A stretch of 19,216 nt of DNA from Candidatus Sumerlaeota bacterium. GTDB taxonomy: Bacteria; CG03; SLGR01. The position numbers and the translations under genes were made by a program. The stretch is taken from assembly GCA_007136585.1 (NCBI GenBank), contig SLGR01000037.1, positions 1 to 19,216 on the forward strand, in the 5' to 3' direction. The first letter of the stretch is position 1, and each line of letters begins with the position of its first letter. This document shows, one piece after another, positions 1-7,068 of the stretch. The notes beneath the pieces were generated by a model. The model had not been told where the DNA came from. It saw only the letters and a program-made list of their open reading frames with translations, and did no database searches.

Positions 1-707
1 ACCCCCAGGGGGTAGAACTCCATCATTTGTTCCACTGTCCCTATACTTTCGGCAGGTGATACTTTCCATCCGGTCGGACACATTGAAAGAAATTCCACCA
101 TAGAGAAGCCGCTGTTTTTCTTCTGTAGCTCCAGGGCCTTACGGACGGATTTTCCGGCTTTGAGGATATGTCCGGGTGTATGCACAGCCACCCTTTCAAT
201 ATAGGAGACACCCTGCAGGGAGGCCAGGAGTTCGCAGGCCCTGAGGGGCCATCCGTCCTCAATACTCCGACCTGAAGGGGTTGTGGTTGTTACCTGCTCC
301 ATCAGAGTGGTCGGCGCCATCTGCCCGCCGGTCATCCCGTAACAGGCGTTGTTAACGAAAAATACCGTTATATTCTCACCCCTGTTAGCCGCGTGCATTA
401 TCTCGTTCCCGCCTATGGCAGCAAGGTCCCCGTCTCCCTGGTAGGTTATAACTATGTTTTCGGGCATAACCCTTTTAATTCCGGTGGCAACCGCCGGTGG
501 CCTACCGTGGGCAGCCTCGGCTGTATCAAAGTTCCAGTAGTTGTACCCGAAGACCGCGCACCCCACGGGGGCTATGGCTATGACCTTTTCCCGGATCCCG
601 AGTTCGTCCACGGCCTCGGCCATTATTCGGTGAATGATCCCGTGCCCGCATCCGGGGCAGTAGCTGTGCGGGGTTTTTTTGAGGCTTTCGGGAAGTATAT
701 GAGTCAC
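1..707 (-). CDS. 2-oxoacid:ferredoxin oxidoreductase, beta (TPP-binding) subunit, partial
   Basis: Thiamine-diphosphate-binding subunit of a 2-oxoacid ferredoxin oxidoreductase, probably the branched-chain (2-ketoisovalerate, VOR) type. The complex oxidatively decarboxylates a 2-oxoacid with CoA and passes electrons to ferredoxin in the cytoplasm. Reading from the GTG at 707, 235 codons are open to the window edge, so the C-terminus is missing. Visible motifs are YCPGCGHG (residues 16-23), the TPP/Mg2+ motif GDGD (91-94) followed by IGGNE and HAANR, and YGMTGGQ (123-129) followed by APTT. The segment FLSMCPTGWKVSP near the edge resembles the FLS/VLSPCPTNW stretch of VOR and KOR beta chains. 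The start is inferred: GTG overlaps the alpha stop as GTGA, which implies translational coupling. The gamma subunit is not seen and may lie beyond position 1. Substrate assignment is from family resemblance only. Confidence 0.9.
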   Translation of the reverse strand, partial: MTHILPESLKKTPHSYCPGCGHGIIHRIMAEAVDELGIREKVIAIAPVGCAVFGYNYWNFDTAEAAHGRPPAVATGIKRVMPENIVITYQGDGDLAAIGGNEIMHAANRGENITVFFVNNACYGMTGGQMAPTTLMEQVTTTTPSGRSIEDGWPLRACELLASLQGVSYIERVAVHTPGHILKAGKSVRKALELQKKNSGFSMVEFLSMCPTGWKVSPAESIGTVEQMMEFYPLG

Positions 708-1744
708 CGTAGCATCCTTTCGGCTTCTTGAATTATCACTTTTATCTCAGGCAGACCCCCGGCGGGTCGGCCGCAGAACCCCACATCGTTCCTGGAGTGG
801 AGGCGGACATCTTCCACAAGCTGGCCCAGCGAGAGTTCAACGGTCAGAAACTTTGCCTTTTCCGAGAGCTCCGCAATACGTTGTCCCGGGAAGGGCCATA
901 CCGTTTTCAGGCGGAAGAACCCCGCTCTTACCCCCCGGCTCCGGAGCAGGCTCCAGGCATCATGCATTATCCGGGATCCGGTCCCGTAGCCTATAAAAAT
1001 TATTTCGGCATCTTCGGTCCCTTTTTCCTCCCACTCCGCCAGCTCCTCCATTTTACGGAACTTGTCCCTGAGCTTGTAATTGTGTTCTTCAAGCTGGCCT
1101 TCATCCATCATAAGAGAACGTATGAACCTCGGCTTCCTCTTCCGGGTCCCGGTCAGGTTCCAGCCGTAATCCCTGATTTCCCGGGAGAGTGCAGGCGGCG
1201 GGGGTATCTCCGCCGGTTCCATCATCTGACCCAGGACCCCGTCTGAGAGTATGAGTACCGGGGTCCGGAACTTTACGGCTGTATCAAAGGAGTCCCTTGT
1301 CATTGTGTACATTTCCTCAACGGTGGCTGGGGTGTAAACAGGCATATAGTAATCCCCGTGCCCTCCCCCTTTTACGGACTGAAAGTAATCTCCCTGGGCA
1401 CCCGCTATATTCCCGAGTCCCGGCCCCCCCCGCTGTATGTTAGCTATGACAGCCGGCAGTTCGCATCCGGCAAGGTAGGATATCCCTTCCTGCATAAGCG
1501 ATATCCCGGGGGATGAGGATGTTGTCATTGCTTTTTTCCCGGTAAGCGCGGTTCCGAAGACCATATTTATCGAGGCTGGTTCCGATTCGGCCTGCAGGAA
1601 AATTCTGTCCTCTTCCCGCATACGCCGGGACATATACTCGGGAATCTCGTTCTGGGGGGTTATGGGATACCCGAAGTAGGCCTCCAGGCCTCCGGCTATC
1701 GCTCCCTCGGCAAGGGCAAGGTTACCTTTCCAGAGTTGCTTCAT
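704..1744 (-). CDS. 2-oxoacid:ferredoxin oxidoreductase, alpha subunit (VorB/KorA-like)
   Basis: Alpha subunit (346 aa, a normal length for VorB/KorA) of the same oxidoreductase. It carries the pyrimidine-binding and transketolase C-terminal-like domains of the pyruvate:ferredoxin oxidoreductase superfamily. The N-terminal block FGYPITPQNEIPEYMS (24-39), the AESE segment (52-55), TTSSSPGISLMQEGISY (74-90) and GGGHGDY (126-132) are typical of the 2-ketoisovalerate group more than of pyruvate enzymes. The ATG start lies inside the delta gene (23-base overlap) and the stop overlaps the beta GTG, so delta-alpha-beta read as one translationally coupled unit. The role in the cell is either catabolism of branched amino acids to acyl-CoA plus reduced ferredoxin, or the reverse carboxylation; the sequence does not decide which. 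Confidence 0.93.
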   Translation of the reverse strand: MKQLWKGNLALAEGAIAGGLEAYFGYPITPQNEIPEYMSRRMREEDRIFLQAESEPASINMVFGTALTGKKAMTTSSSPGISLMQEGISYLAGCELPAVIANIQRGGPGLGNIAGAQGDYFQSVKGGGHGDYYMPVYTPATVEEMYTMTRDSFDTAVKFRTPVLILSDGVLGQMMEPAEIPPPPALSREIRDYGWNLTGTRKRKPRFIRSLMMDEGQLEEHNYKLRDKFRKMEELAEWEEKGTEDAEIIFIGYGTGSRIMHDAWSLLRSRGVRAGFFRLKTVWPFPGQRIAELSEKAKFLTVELSLGQLVEDVRLHSRNDVGFCGRPAGGLPEIKVIIQEAERMLR

Positions 1745-1943
1745 CTCTTATCTCAAATACATAATCAGGGCATATAAGATAGCACATTCCGCAGAGGCGG
1801 CAGCTGCCTTTCCACTTCACCGGATGGCAGCCGTGAGCGTTAAACCCTGCTGTATCATACTCGAGGACTTTATCGGGGCAGACCTTTATGCAGAGCGAAC
1901 AGCCCTTGCATCTTTCGGGGTTGAGGATTAGTTTTTTCACCAC
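1722..1943 (-). CDS. 2-oxoacid:ferredoxin oxidoreductase, delta (2x[4Fe-4S] ferredoxin) subunit
   Basis: A 73-aa polyferredoxin that carries electrons from the TPP site to external ferredoxin. Two clusters are predicted from CKGCSLCIKVCP (residues 13-24) and CRLCGMCYLICP (48-59), both the CxxCxxCxxxCP pattern. There are two consecutive GTG codons at 1943 and 1940. The second would give a 4-base GTGA overlap with the fabH stop, matching other junctions in this window, so the true start may be one codon later than given. It sits between fabH and the alpha subunit in an unbroken operon. The order delta-alpha-beta is common for four-subunit VOR/KOR enzymes. Confidence 0.9.
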   Translation of the reverse strand: MVKKLILNPERCKGCSLCIKVCPDKVLEYDTAGFNAHGCHPVKWKGSCRLCGMCYLICPDYVFEIRDEATLER

Positions 1944-2914
1944 TGGAGGGCAACCCCGGCCCAGGTAAACCCCGCCCCGAAACTAACCAGTATGATGTTA
2001 TCCCCTTCCTTCAGGATAGACTGGGAGTCAGCCTCCGCCAGAGAGATAGCTATACTGGCGGCGCTGGTGTTGCCTGTCCTGTCCAGGTTTACGTAAACCT
2101 GGTCTTTCCCAAGTTTAAGTCTCTTGGCGATAGCGTCTATTATCCTCAGGTTGGCCTGGTGCGGGATGACAAGGTTTATCTCATCGCTGTGTATCCCGGC
2201 TTCTTCAGCAACAGCCTGCGCGGATTCAAGCATATTCCTGACAGCAACCTTGAAGACCTCGTTCCCCTGCATCCGGAGGTAGTGAAGGCGCCCGGCTACA
2301 GTTTTTTCAGAGGCCGGCATCCGGGATCCGCCGGCCGGAACTATAAGGAGATCTCCCATATTCCCGTCGCTTTTCATATAAGTGGAAAGTATGCCCCTGC
2401 CTGAATCATCCCTCTTAAGGAGGGCAGCTCCGGCCCCGTCACCGAAAAGAACGCAGGTCGAGCGGTCTTTCCAGTCAGTTATGGAGGACATTTTTTCTGC
2501 GGCAACCACAAGAACTGTCTCCGCGGCGCCGGATTTAAGCAGAGACTCCGCTGACGCCAGGGAATAAAGGAAGCCTGAGCAGGCTGCGGATATATCGTAA
2601 GCGAAGGCGTTAGATAGTTTCAGTTTTTTCTGGATCAGACAGGCGGTTGAAGGGAAAAGATGGTCAGGAGTTATTGTCGCGCATATAACGGTATCCACGT
2701 CTCCGGGGGAAACCCCCGCTTTTTCCAGAGCCGCCGCCCCCGCGGCGGAGCCCATATCCGAAGTAGCCTCGTTCTCTGAAGCTATCCTTCTTTCAAGTAT
2801 CCCCGTGCGCTGTGTTATCCATTCCTCGGTGGTATCCACCATCTTCTCAAGGTCCTTATTTGTCAGAATCCGTTCAGGCAGGTAATACCCTGTTGAGATT
2901 ATACGCGCTTTCAC
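1937..2914 (-). CDS. fabH: beta-ketoacyl-ACP synthase III
   Basis: FabH condenses an acyl-CoA primer with malonyl-ACP to start type II fatty acid synthesis. The 325-aa length is normal. The Cys-His-Asn catalytic triad is intact: Cys112 in SAACSGF, His252 in PHQANLR and Asn282 in GNTSAAS. The GAGFTWAG glycine-rich C-terminus is also present. The start is a GTG, chosen because the family N-terminus (ISTGYYLPERILTN, then DTTEEW) begins immediately after it. No Shine-Dalgarno sequence is seen, and a TATAAT lies only 3 bases upstream. It is the first gene of the operon and overlaps the ferredoxin subunit by 4-7 bases. That arrangement suggests, but does not prove, that acyl-CoAs made by the oxidoreductase serve as branched primers for FabH. 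Confidence 0.95.
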   Translation of the reverse strand: MKARIISTGYYLPERILTNKDLEKMVDTTEEWITQRTGILERRIASENEATSDMGSAAGAAALEKAGVSPGDVDTVICATITPDHLFPSTACLIQKKLKLSNAFAYDISAACSGFLYSLASAESLLKSGAAETVLVVAAEKMSSITDWKDRSTCVLFGDGAGAALLKRDDSGRGILSTYMKSDGNMGDLLIVPAGGSRMPASEKTVAGRLHYLRMQGNEVFKVAVRNMLESAQAVAEEAGIHSDEINLVIPHQANLRIIDAIAKRLKLGKDQVYVNLDRTGNTSAASIAISLAEADSQSILKEGDNIILVSFGAGFTWAGVALQW

Positions 2915-3135
2915 CTGATTATACCACTGTATACACGCTCAGGCCGGGGCTGCCGGAAGATGTTTATTGGGTGCTTCATTTTAAATAATACACTCCGTTT
3001 TGCTGAGATAAATGAAAGTTAACGGGGTTTGAGAGGCGCGGGTTCCGGAGCTCTTCCTCGTTTTAAAATCAGAAGCCTGCAGGCGATCCCGGGCCGGACC
3101 CGTATTTCTTCCTTGTGAAACTGGTAACTTCTAGG

Positions 3136-3396
3136 TTACCCGGAGGTCACCTCTCCTTCTTTGAAGGCCTTTTGTATTTTATCCTTGTTCTCAATGAGGA
3201 GATTGAACTCTTCTTCTGTTATACCAACTATTTTTCCAGTTCTGACCTCTCCTTCCAGGGTTGTCCAGAAGGAGCGTTTTTCCAGTTTCGGGGTACCCTT
3301 GTTCCAGCTGACAACCCTCAGGGAGATTATCCCCCCGCGTTCATCCTCGTTGCGGAAGACTTCAAGGATTACTTCTTCTTTGATTTCTCTTGGCAT
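3136..3396 (-). CDS. PC4/YdbC-like ssDNA-binding protein
   Basis: Small (86 aa) protein resembling the bacterial YdbC / transcriptional coactivator PC4 family, which bind single-stranded DNA as dimers. The recognisable part is a beta-rich core with RVVSWNKGTPKLEKRSFW (about residues 26-43) and the segment GKIVGITEEEFNLL before a final helix. YdbC proteins have the equivalent WNGRPPKYDIRKW and KGITLTEEEF. The frame is open 27 codons further upstream, but I place the start at the ATG at 3396 because AGGGAG stands 7 bases before it and the family fold begins there. It is a single gene with its own promoter at about 3505-3532, a leader of roughly 100 bases and a palindrome in that leader. Its biological target is unknown. 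Confidence 0.72.
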   Translation of the reverse strand: MPREIKEEVILEVFRNEDERGGIISLRVVSWNKGTPKLEKRSFWTTLEGEVRTGKIVGITEEEFNLLIENKDKIQKAFKEGEVTSG

Positions 3397-3455
3397 TTTA
3401 AGACTCCCTTTTCCCGGCCTGCCTGTAAGCAGCCTTTTCTCCGCCTTAATAAATC

Positions 3456-3471
3456 CCGGGTTTAAACCCGG
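3456..3471. repeat. 16-bp perfect palindrome in the leader of the PC4-like gene
   Basis: CCGGGTTTAAACCCGG reads identically on both strands. It lies between the predicted promoter (3505-3532) and the start codon (3396) of the PC4-like gene, inside the expected 5' untranslated region. It could be a dimeric regulator's operator. It has no unpaired loop, so it is less suited to be an RNA hairpin unless the central TTTAAA opens. Confidence 0.6.
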
Positions 3472-3504
3472 TCGCATTACACCTCTAAGTATTAATGTAA
3501 ACTT

Positions 3505-3532
3505 ATTATAATTATTTAATGTTTTTTTTCAA
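3505..3532 (-). promoter_or_regulatory. sigma70-type promoter for the PC4-like gene
   Basis: On the minus strand TTGAAA (3532-3527) and TATAAT (3510-3505) are separated by 16 bases in a very AT-rich stretch. Transcription would begin near 3498, giving a leader of about 100 bases before the ATG at 3396. Confidence 0.55.
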
Positions 3533-3573
3533 CAGCCGGCGGGACTGATACCGCCTGGGACTCTCAGAGTTAT

Positions 3574-3601
3574 TTGATTTTTCCGAAAGAGGTGCTAAAA
3601 T
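3574..3601 (+). promoter_or_regulatory. candidate promoter for the nucleoside kinase
   Basis: TTGATT (3574-3579), a 16-base spacer and TAAAAT (3596-3601). The expected start of transcription, near 3608, is only about 4 bases before the kinase ATG at 3612. No Shine-Dalgarno sequence stands at normal distance from that ATG; GAGGTG is 17 bases away and would lie upstream of the transcript. The mRNA would be nearly leaderless. Confidence 0.4.
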
Positions 3602-3611
3602 TAACAGCGTA

Positions 3612-5123
3612 ATGAATACGTTTTCCACCATATCAGGCGAAAGGGTAAGTTTCGACAGCAAACACGGGGCGGAGATATACCGCCGCAGTCTTCTCCTTCT
3701 TATGCAGACCGCGGTAAGCGAAGAGTTCGGGAGACTGCGTATCCAGATCGGCCAGACTCTTATGAACGGGTATTATTTTGAGAACGAGTCAGGCAACCCC
3801 CTTCCAGAGGGGTTCATAGAAAAGGTAACCCTGCGGATGAGGGAAATTTCCGGCAGGGATGAGAGGTTTTCAAAAAAGAAGGTCAGCCGCACCCGGGCCG
3901 CGAAGCTCTTCCGCGCCGCGGGGCGCAGGGATAAGGTGGATGCGTTAAACTTTCTCCCCGACAGGGATATAGAGCTGGTGTATCTCAGGGGTTACTTTGA
4001 TTATATGATAGCGGAGGGGGTATCAAGCGCGGGGGTATTAAGGGTCTTCCGCCTGATCCCTTACGGCGGAGGGTTCGTATTGCAGTTTCCCCAGCGCTTT
4101 TCCGGGATGAAGCTGCCCGATTCCCAGGACCGCCAGGAGAAGCTCTATGAGGTATACCTTGAGTCCCGGCGCTGGGGAGAGATACTTGGGGTCACCTCCG
4201 CCGCCGAACTAAACCGATGCATCAATAACGGTGAGGTCTCCACTCTTATAAAAGTCCAGGAGGCGTTTCACGGTAAAAAACTGGGGATAATAGCCGACAG
4301 GATAAAGGAGCTCTACCCGAGGAAAAGGATTGTCTTTGTATCGGGCCCTTCCTCATCGGGGAAGACGACTTTCTTAAAACGTTTGGGAATACAGTTGAGG
4401 GTCAATGGTTTTGATCCGGTTGAGATATCCCTTGACGATTATTTTGTTCCCAGGGAGAAGACCCCCCGGAAACCTTCGGGGGAGATGGATTTCGAGTGCC
4501 TCCAGGCCCTGGATACGGCTTTTTTCTCCTCTCAGATATTAGAGCTCCTGGGGGGGGGGAGGATAACCCTTCCCAAGTACAGTTTCAAAACAGGGCTAAG
4601 GAAAAAAAGCGGCAGGAGCTTAAAGCTTTCCGGAAACTCGGTAATCGTAGTAGAGGGGATACACGCCCTTAACCCCGGTTTATGCGGCGGCATCGCCGAA
4701 GAGGAAAAGTTCAGGATATTTGTAAGCGCCCTTACCCAGCTCAGGATAGATAACGACACGAGAATATTCACATCCGACTCACGGCTTATGAGGAGGATAA
4801 TAAGGGACTCGCTATTCAGGAATTACAGCGCTCTTGAATCAATTGAGAGGTTTCCCCTTGTCCGGGAGGGAGAGGATGAGTATGTTTTTCCGTTCCAGGA
4901 TACGGCGGATGTATTCTTTAACTCCTCGCTGATATATGAACAGGCCGTGCTGAAACCTTTCCTGGAATCCCGCCTGAGTTCACTAAGGGACACGGTCCCG
5001 GAGTATTACGAGGCCCGGCGGCTTCTTAACTACCTGGACTTTTTTCTTCCCGTGCCCCCGGACGAGGTTACACAGACTTCCATTCTGCGCGAGTTCATAG
5101 GCGAGAGCGGGTTCAGGTACTAG
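3612..5123 (+). CDS. nucleoside kinase (uridine kinase-like) with ThrRS-SAD-like N-terminal region
   Basis: Predicted cytoplasmic P-loop nucleoside kinase of the uridine kinase/phosphoribulokinase group (503 aa). The N-terminal half (about 20-200) resembles the region related to the second additional domain of threonyl-tRNA synthetase found in this kinase family, with YYFE near 54-57 and GRRDKVDAL near 104-112. The C-terminal kinase has Walker A GPSSSGKTT (245-253), SLDDYF (273-278, with the acidic residues expected for nucleoside/Mg2+ contact) and VVEGIHALNP (346-355). Many relatives are about 550 aa and carry an N-terminal TGS domain. Here only about 20 residues precede the SAD-like part, so TGS appears to be absent. 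Substrate cannot be fixed from sequence. It is monocistronic between a divergent gene and the FecR cluster. Confidence 0.85.
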   Translation: MNTFSTISGERVSFDSKHGAEIYRRSLLLLMQTAVSEEFGRLRIQIGQTLMNGYYFENESGNPLPEGFIEKVTLRMREISGRDERFSKKKVSRTRAAKLFRAAGRRDKVDALNFLPDRDIELVYLRGYFDYMIAEGVSSAGVLRVFRLIPYGGGFVLQFPQRFSGMKLPDSQDRQEKLYEVYLESRRWGEILGVTSAAELNRCINNGEVSTLIKVQEAFHGKKLGIIADRIKELYPRKRIVFVSGPSSSGKTTFLKRLGIQLRVNGFDPVEISLDDYFVPREKTPRKPSGEMDFECLQALDTAFFSSQILELLGGGRITLPKYSFKTGLRKKSGRSLKLSGNSVIVVEGIHALNPGLCGGIAEEEKFRIFVSALTQLRIDNDTRIFTSDSRLMRRIIRDSLFRNYSALESIERFPLVREGEDEYVFPFQDTADVFFNSSLIYEQAVLKPFLESRLSSLRDTVPEYYEARRLLNYLDFFLPVPPDEVTQTSILREFIGESGFRY

Positions 5124-5129
5124 ATGCGG

Positions 5130-5159
5130 TTGATTTTCAAGGCTCTCTTGTGTTATAAT
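5130..5159 (+). promoter_or_regulatory. candidate upstream promoter (P1) of the FecR/beta-barrel cluster
   Basis: TTGATT (5130-5135), an 18-base spacer and TATAAT (5154-5159) preceded by TG at 5151-5152, an extended -10 element. It lies just after the kinase stop and would give a leader of about 110 bases on the FecR gene, or an independent short transcript. Confidence 0.45.
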
Positions 5160-5190
5160 TTCTCGGGTTAAGTACAGTTAAATATGCTAT

Positions 5191-5206
5191 TGTGATAAAA
5201 GTCACT
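5191..5206. promoter_or_regulatory. CRP/FNR-family-like activator site
   Basis: TGTGA, six bases (TAAAAG), TCACT. The GTGA-N6-TCAC core is perfectly symmetric and matches the CRP-family pattern TGTGA-N6-TCACA in nine of ten positions. The centre (5198.5) is about 42 bases upstream of the start expected from P2, the class II activator position, and P2 has a poor -35 element. The binding protein is not identified. Confidence 0.4.
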
Positions 5207-5234
5207 GAAATGTTTTCCGCGGTTGAGTTATAAT
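5205..5234 (+). promoter_or_regulatory. candidate proximal promoter (P2) of the FecR/beta-barrel cluster
   Basis: A weak -35 CTGAAA (5205-5210), an 18-base spacer and a consensus TATAAT (5229-5234). Transcription would start near 5241, about 35 bases before the ATG at 5276, leaving room for the Shine-Dalgarno sequence AAAGGAG. Confidence 0.45.
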
Positions 5235-5275
5235 AAGTACAGAAGTTTTATCGCGGGAAACAAAGGAGATATGCC

Positions 5276-7012
5276 ATGAGAAAACATTTTGTTTATTTTA
5301 TTTTAACGCCCCTTTTACTCTTTGCCCTGGCTCCGGATGCCGCGGCGGCCAGGATCATAAGTTTAAAAGGGGAGGCTGTCTATCTGCCGGAAGGCGGGGA
5401 GGATTGGGAGCCCGCTGCTGTTGAGCAGGAGTTATCCTCCGGAGATACCGTCCGCACACTGGAGGAGAGCTGGGTCCAGCTCAGGTTTATAGGGGGTCAT
5501 TCATCCCGCCTGGGACCCGAAAGCTCAATTCAGATAGATTCAATTGATGATGATATCCTCCTGGATCTTATTATGGGAGAGGTCCTGTCAAAGGTCTCCG
5601 AACTTCCGGAAGACGGTAAGTTCGAGATATCGTCTCCCCAGGCGGTTACGGCTGTAAGGGGGACATCATTCTCGGTCTCGGTAAATGAACAGGACGATGA
5701 AACCCTGGTCAGGGTATTTGAGGGATCCGTCTTTACAAGGGAGCCCGGGACAGGTGAAGAGGTGGAGGTTCCGGCCGGAATGTTATCAAGGGTAAGGCGG
5801 GGCACGCCTCCTTCCGAACCGGAGGAGCTCTCCGCAGATGAGGGTGATCCCGACCTCGCCTGGGCCGACGACCCGGATGATGACGGGGAAGAGCCGGAAG
5901 ATACCGAAGACCCCGAAGATCCCGAAACCGTTGAAGAACCGGAGCTGGCAGAGTCCGATCCGGAACCTGACCCGGAACCCGATGCCGCCCCGGCGCGCCC
6001 AGACGTAAGGCAGGAGCTAAGGCAGACACTCAGGGGTGAGATAAGAAGGGCCGTAAGCGAGATAAGAACGGATGTGAACGCCTCCAGGGACGTAGTTGAA
6101 AAGACCAGGGAAACCGATGTATCCGTGGGAAGGACGATGAGGGATTTTCACGGCAACCTGGTCAGGGTTGAGCAGCACGTTATCAGGCCCAGGAGCGATA
6201 CCCTGCAGTTTGTAAATATCACAAAAAGGGATAATTACCGGTACAGGGGGAGGATGGAAGTAGAGGGGACAGGGGCCAGGCTGGACAGCTTTGAGACGAG
6301 GGTATCCTTCAGCCGGGATATCCCCCGGAGGCTTTCCGGATGGGTAAATTTCCTCTCCGATATGTCGGATACCGAGATTCAGGATTTTCATCCGACCTCA
6401 ATGGAGATAAGGATTTCCAACCAGGTAGACAGCATTAATGTAAGAAGCGACAGGTGGATAGAGGAAGATGAGGAGCTTGAAGAGCCTACCATCACCTTTG
6501 TGAGCGGGAAACACGGTACCTGGCAGGTTGATACGGATCCCCCGGATTCTTTTCAGGGGGGGGACGGGATAGACCGGGAGCCCGATGAAGGCCGGATAGC
6601 GATGTGGGCCATATCCCCCCGGGCAAGGCTTCATCAGCCGGGGAATAAGAACATCTTATTTAACGGTGACAGCGATGTCAGGATCGGTATAGAAGGGTGG
6701 CTGATAAATAACGACGGCAGGGTCATAGGGACAAATGACCTGAGCTCCGGAAACCCGTTTGATACTATGAAAAGGGTAGCCTTTGAGCTCTCGGGTACTG
6801 TACGTTACGGGTTTGACACGGATTATATCCTTAACGACCCGAATGTTGAGAATACCGCCGGAAACAGGGATAAGGCCCTGGCGGGGTTCAATGAGGCCAG
6901 TAATTTCTTTGACCGGAATTTTGATATAGTTGCCACGCCTGATTTTCTCTATAATGCTCTTGAGGAGATGGCCAGGAATATTGATTTTGACGCTCTGGAC
7001 AGCGACGACTGA
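5276..7012 (+). CDS. exported FecR-domain protein with acidic linker
   Basis: 578-aa envelope protein. Residues 1-24 form a signal peptide (MRKHFVYF, a hydrophobic core, then DAAAA). A FecR domain follows at about 25-175: GDTVRT, a VQLRF strand, LGPESSIQI and the family signature TAVRGTSFSV (125-134). Residues 187-237 are an Asp/Glu/Pro-rich linker built of repeated ED/DP/EP units. Then comes a short helical segment (about 242-290) and a C-terminal part of some 280 residues that I do not recognise, containing aromatic and beta-rich stretches and an acidic tail. FecR domains are otherwise known in anti-sigma/TonB signalling and in exported proteins. Here no FecI sigma factor is beside it and the domain is behind a signal peptide, so an extracytoplasmic structural or scaffolding role is more likely than sigma regulation. 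The start is supported by AAAGGAG at good spacing. Two beta-barrel genes follow. Confidence 0.8.
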   Translation: MRKHFVYFILTPLLLFALAPDAAAARIISLKGEAVYLPEGGEDWEPAAVEQELSSGDTVRTLEESWVQLRFIGGHSSRLGPESSIQIDSIDDDILLDLIMGEVLSKVSELPEDGKFEISSPQAVTAVRGTSFSVSVNEQDDETLVRVFEGSVFTREPGTGEEVEVPAGMLSRVRRGTPPSEPEELSADEGDPDLAWADDPDDDGEEPEDTEDPEDPETVEEPELAESDPEPDPEPDAAPARPDVRQELRQTLRGEIRRAVSEIRTDVNASRDVVEKTRETDVSVGRTMRDFHGNLVRVEQHVIRPRSDTLQFVNITKRDNYRYRGRMEVEGTGARLDSFETRVSFSRDIPRRLSGWVNFLSDMSDTEIQDFHPTSMEIRISNQVDSINVRSDRWIEEDEELEEPTITFVSGKHGTWQVDTDPPDSFQGGDGIDREPDEGRIAMWAISPRARLHQPGNKNILFNGDSDVRIGIEGWLINNDGRVIGTNDLSSGNPFDTMKRVAFELSGTVRYGFDTDYILNDPNVENTAGNRDKALAGFNEASNFFDRNFDIVATPDFLYNALEEMARNIDFDALDSDD

Positions 7013-7068
7013 AAATTGGGGTTCGGGAGAACTGACCTGTAAGTGAAATATATAAGGAAAAAGAAAAG

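Noticed and set aside
728-1246. 172-codon open frame on the plus strand inside the alpha subunit
   Set aside because: It is fully antisense to a conserved oxidoreductase subunit and has no domain signature.
2918-2923. TATAAT 3 bases before the fabH GTG as a leaderless promoter
   Set aside because: The expected transcription start would fall after the first base of the start codon, and there is no -35 at 16-18 bases. It is probably a chance AT-rich hexamer, although fabH does lack a Shine-Dalgarno sequence.
2915-3135. Possible riboswitch, tRNA or small RNA in the 221-base gap upstream of fabH
   Set aside because: I see no tRNA-like clover-leaf motif, no conserved riboswitch core and no clear promoter-terminator pair. 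Only short GC palindromes such as CCTGCAGG and GAGCTC are present.
3123-3140. Inverted repeat GGTAAC/GTTACC at the end of the PC4-like gene as a terminator
   Set aside because: The 6-bp stem is weak and no U-run follows on the minus strand, so an intrinsic terminator is not supported.
5191-5206. FNR-specific rather than CRP-type site
   Set aside because: The half-sites read TGTGA, not TTGAT, so an FNR-type TTGAT-N4-ATCAA site is not supported; a CRP-like member of the family fits better.
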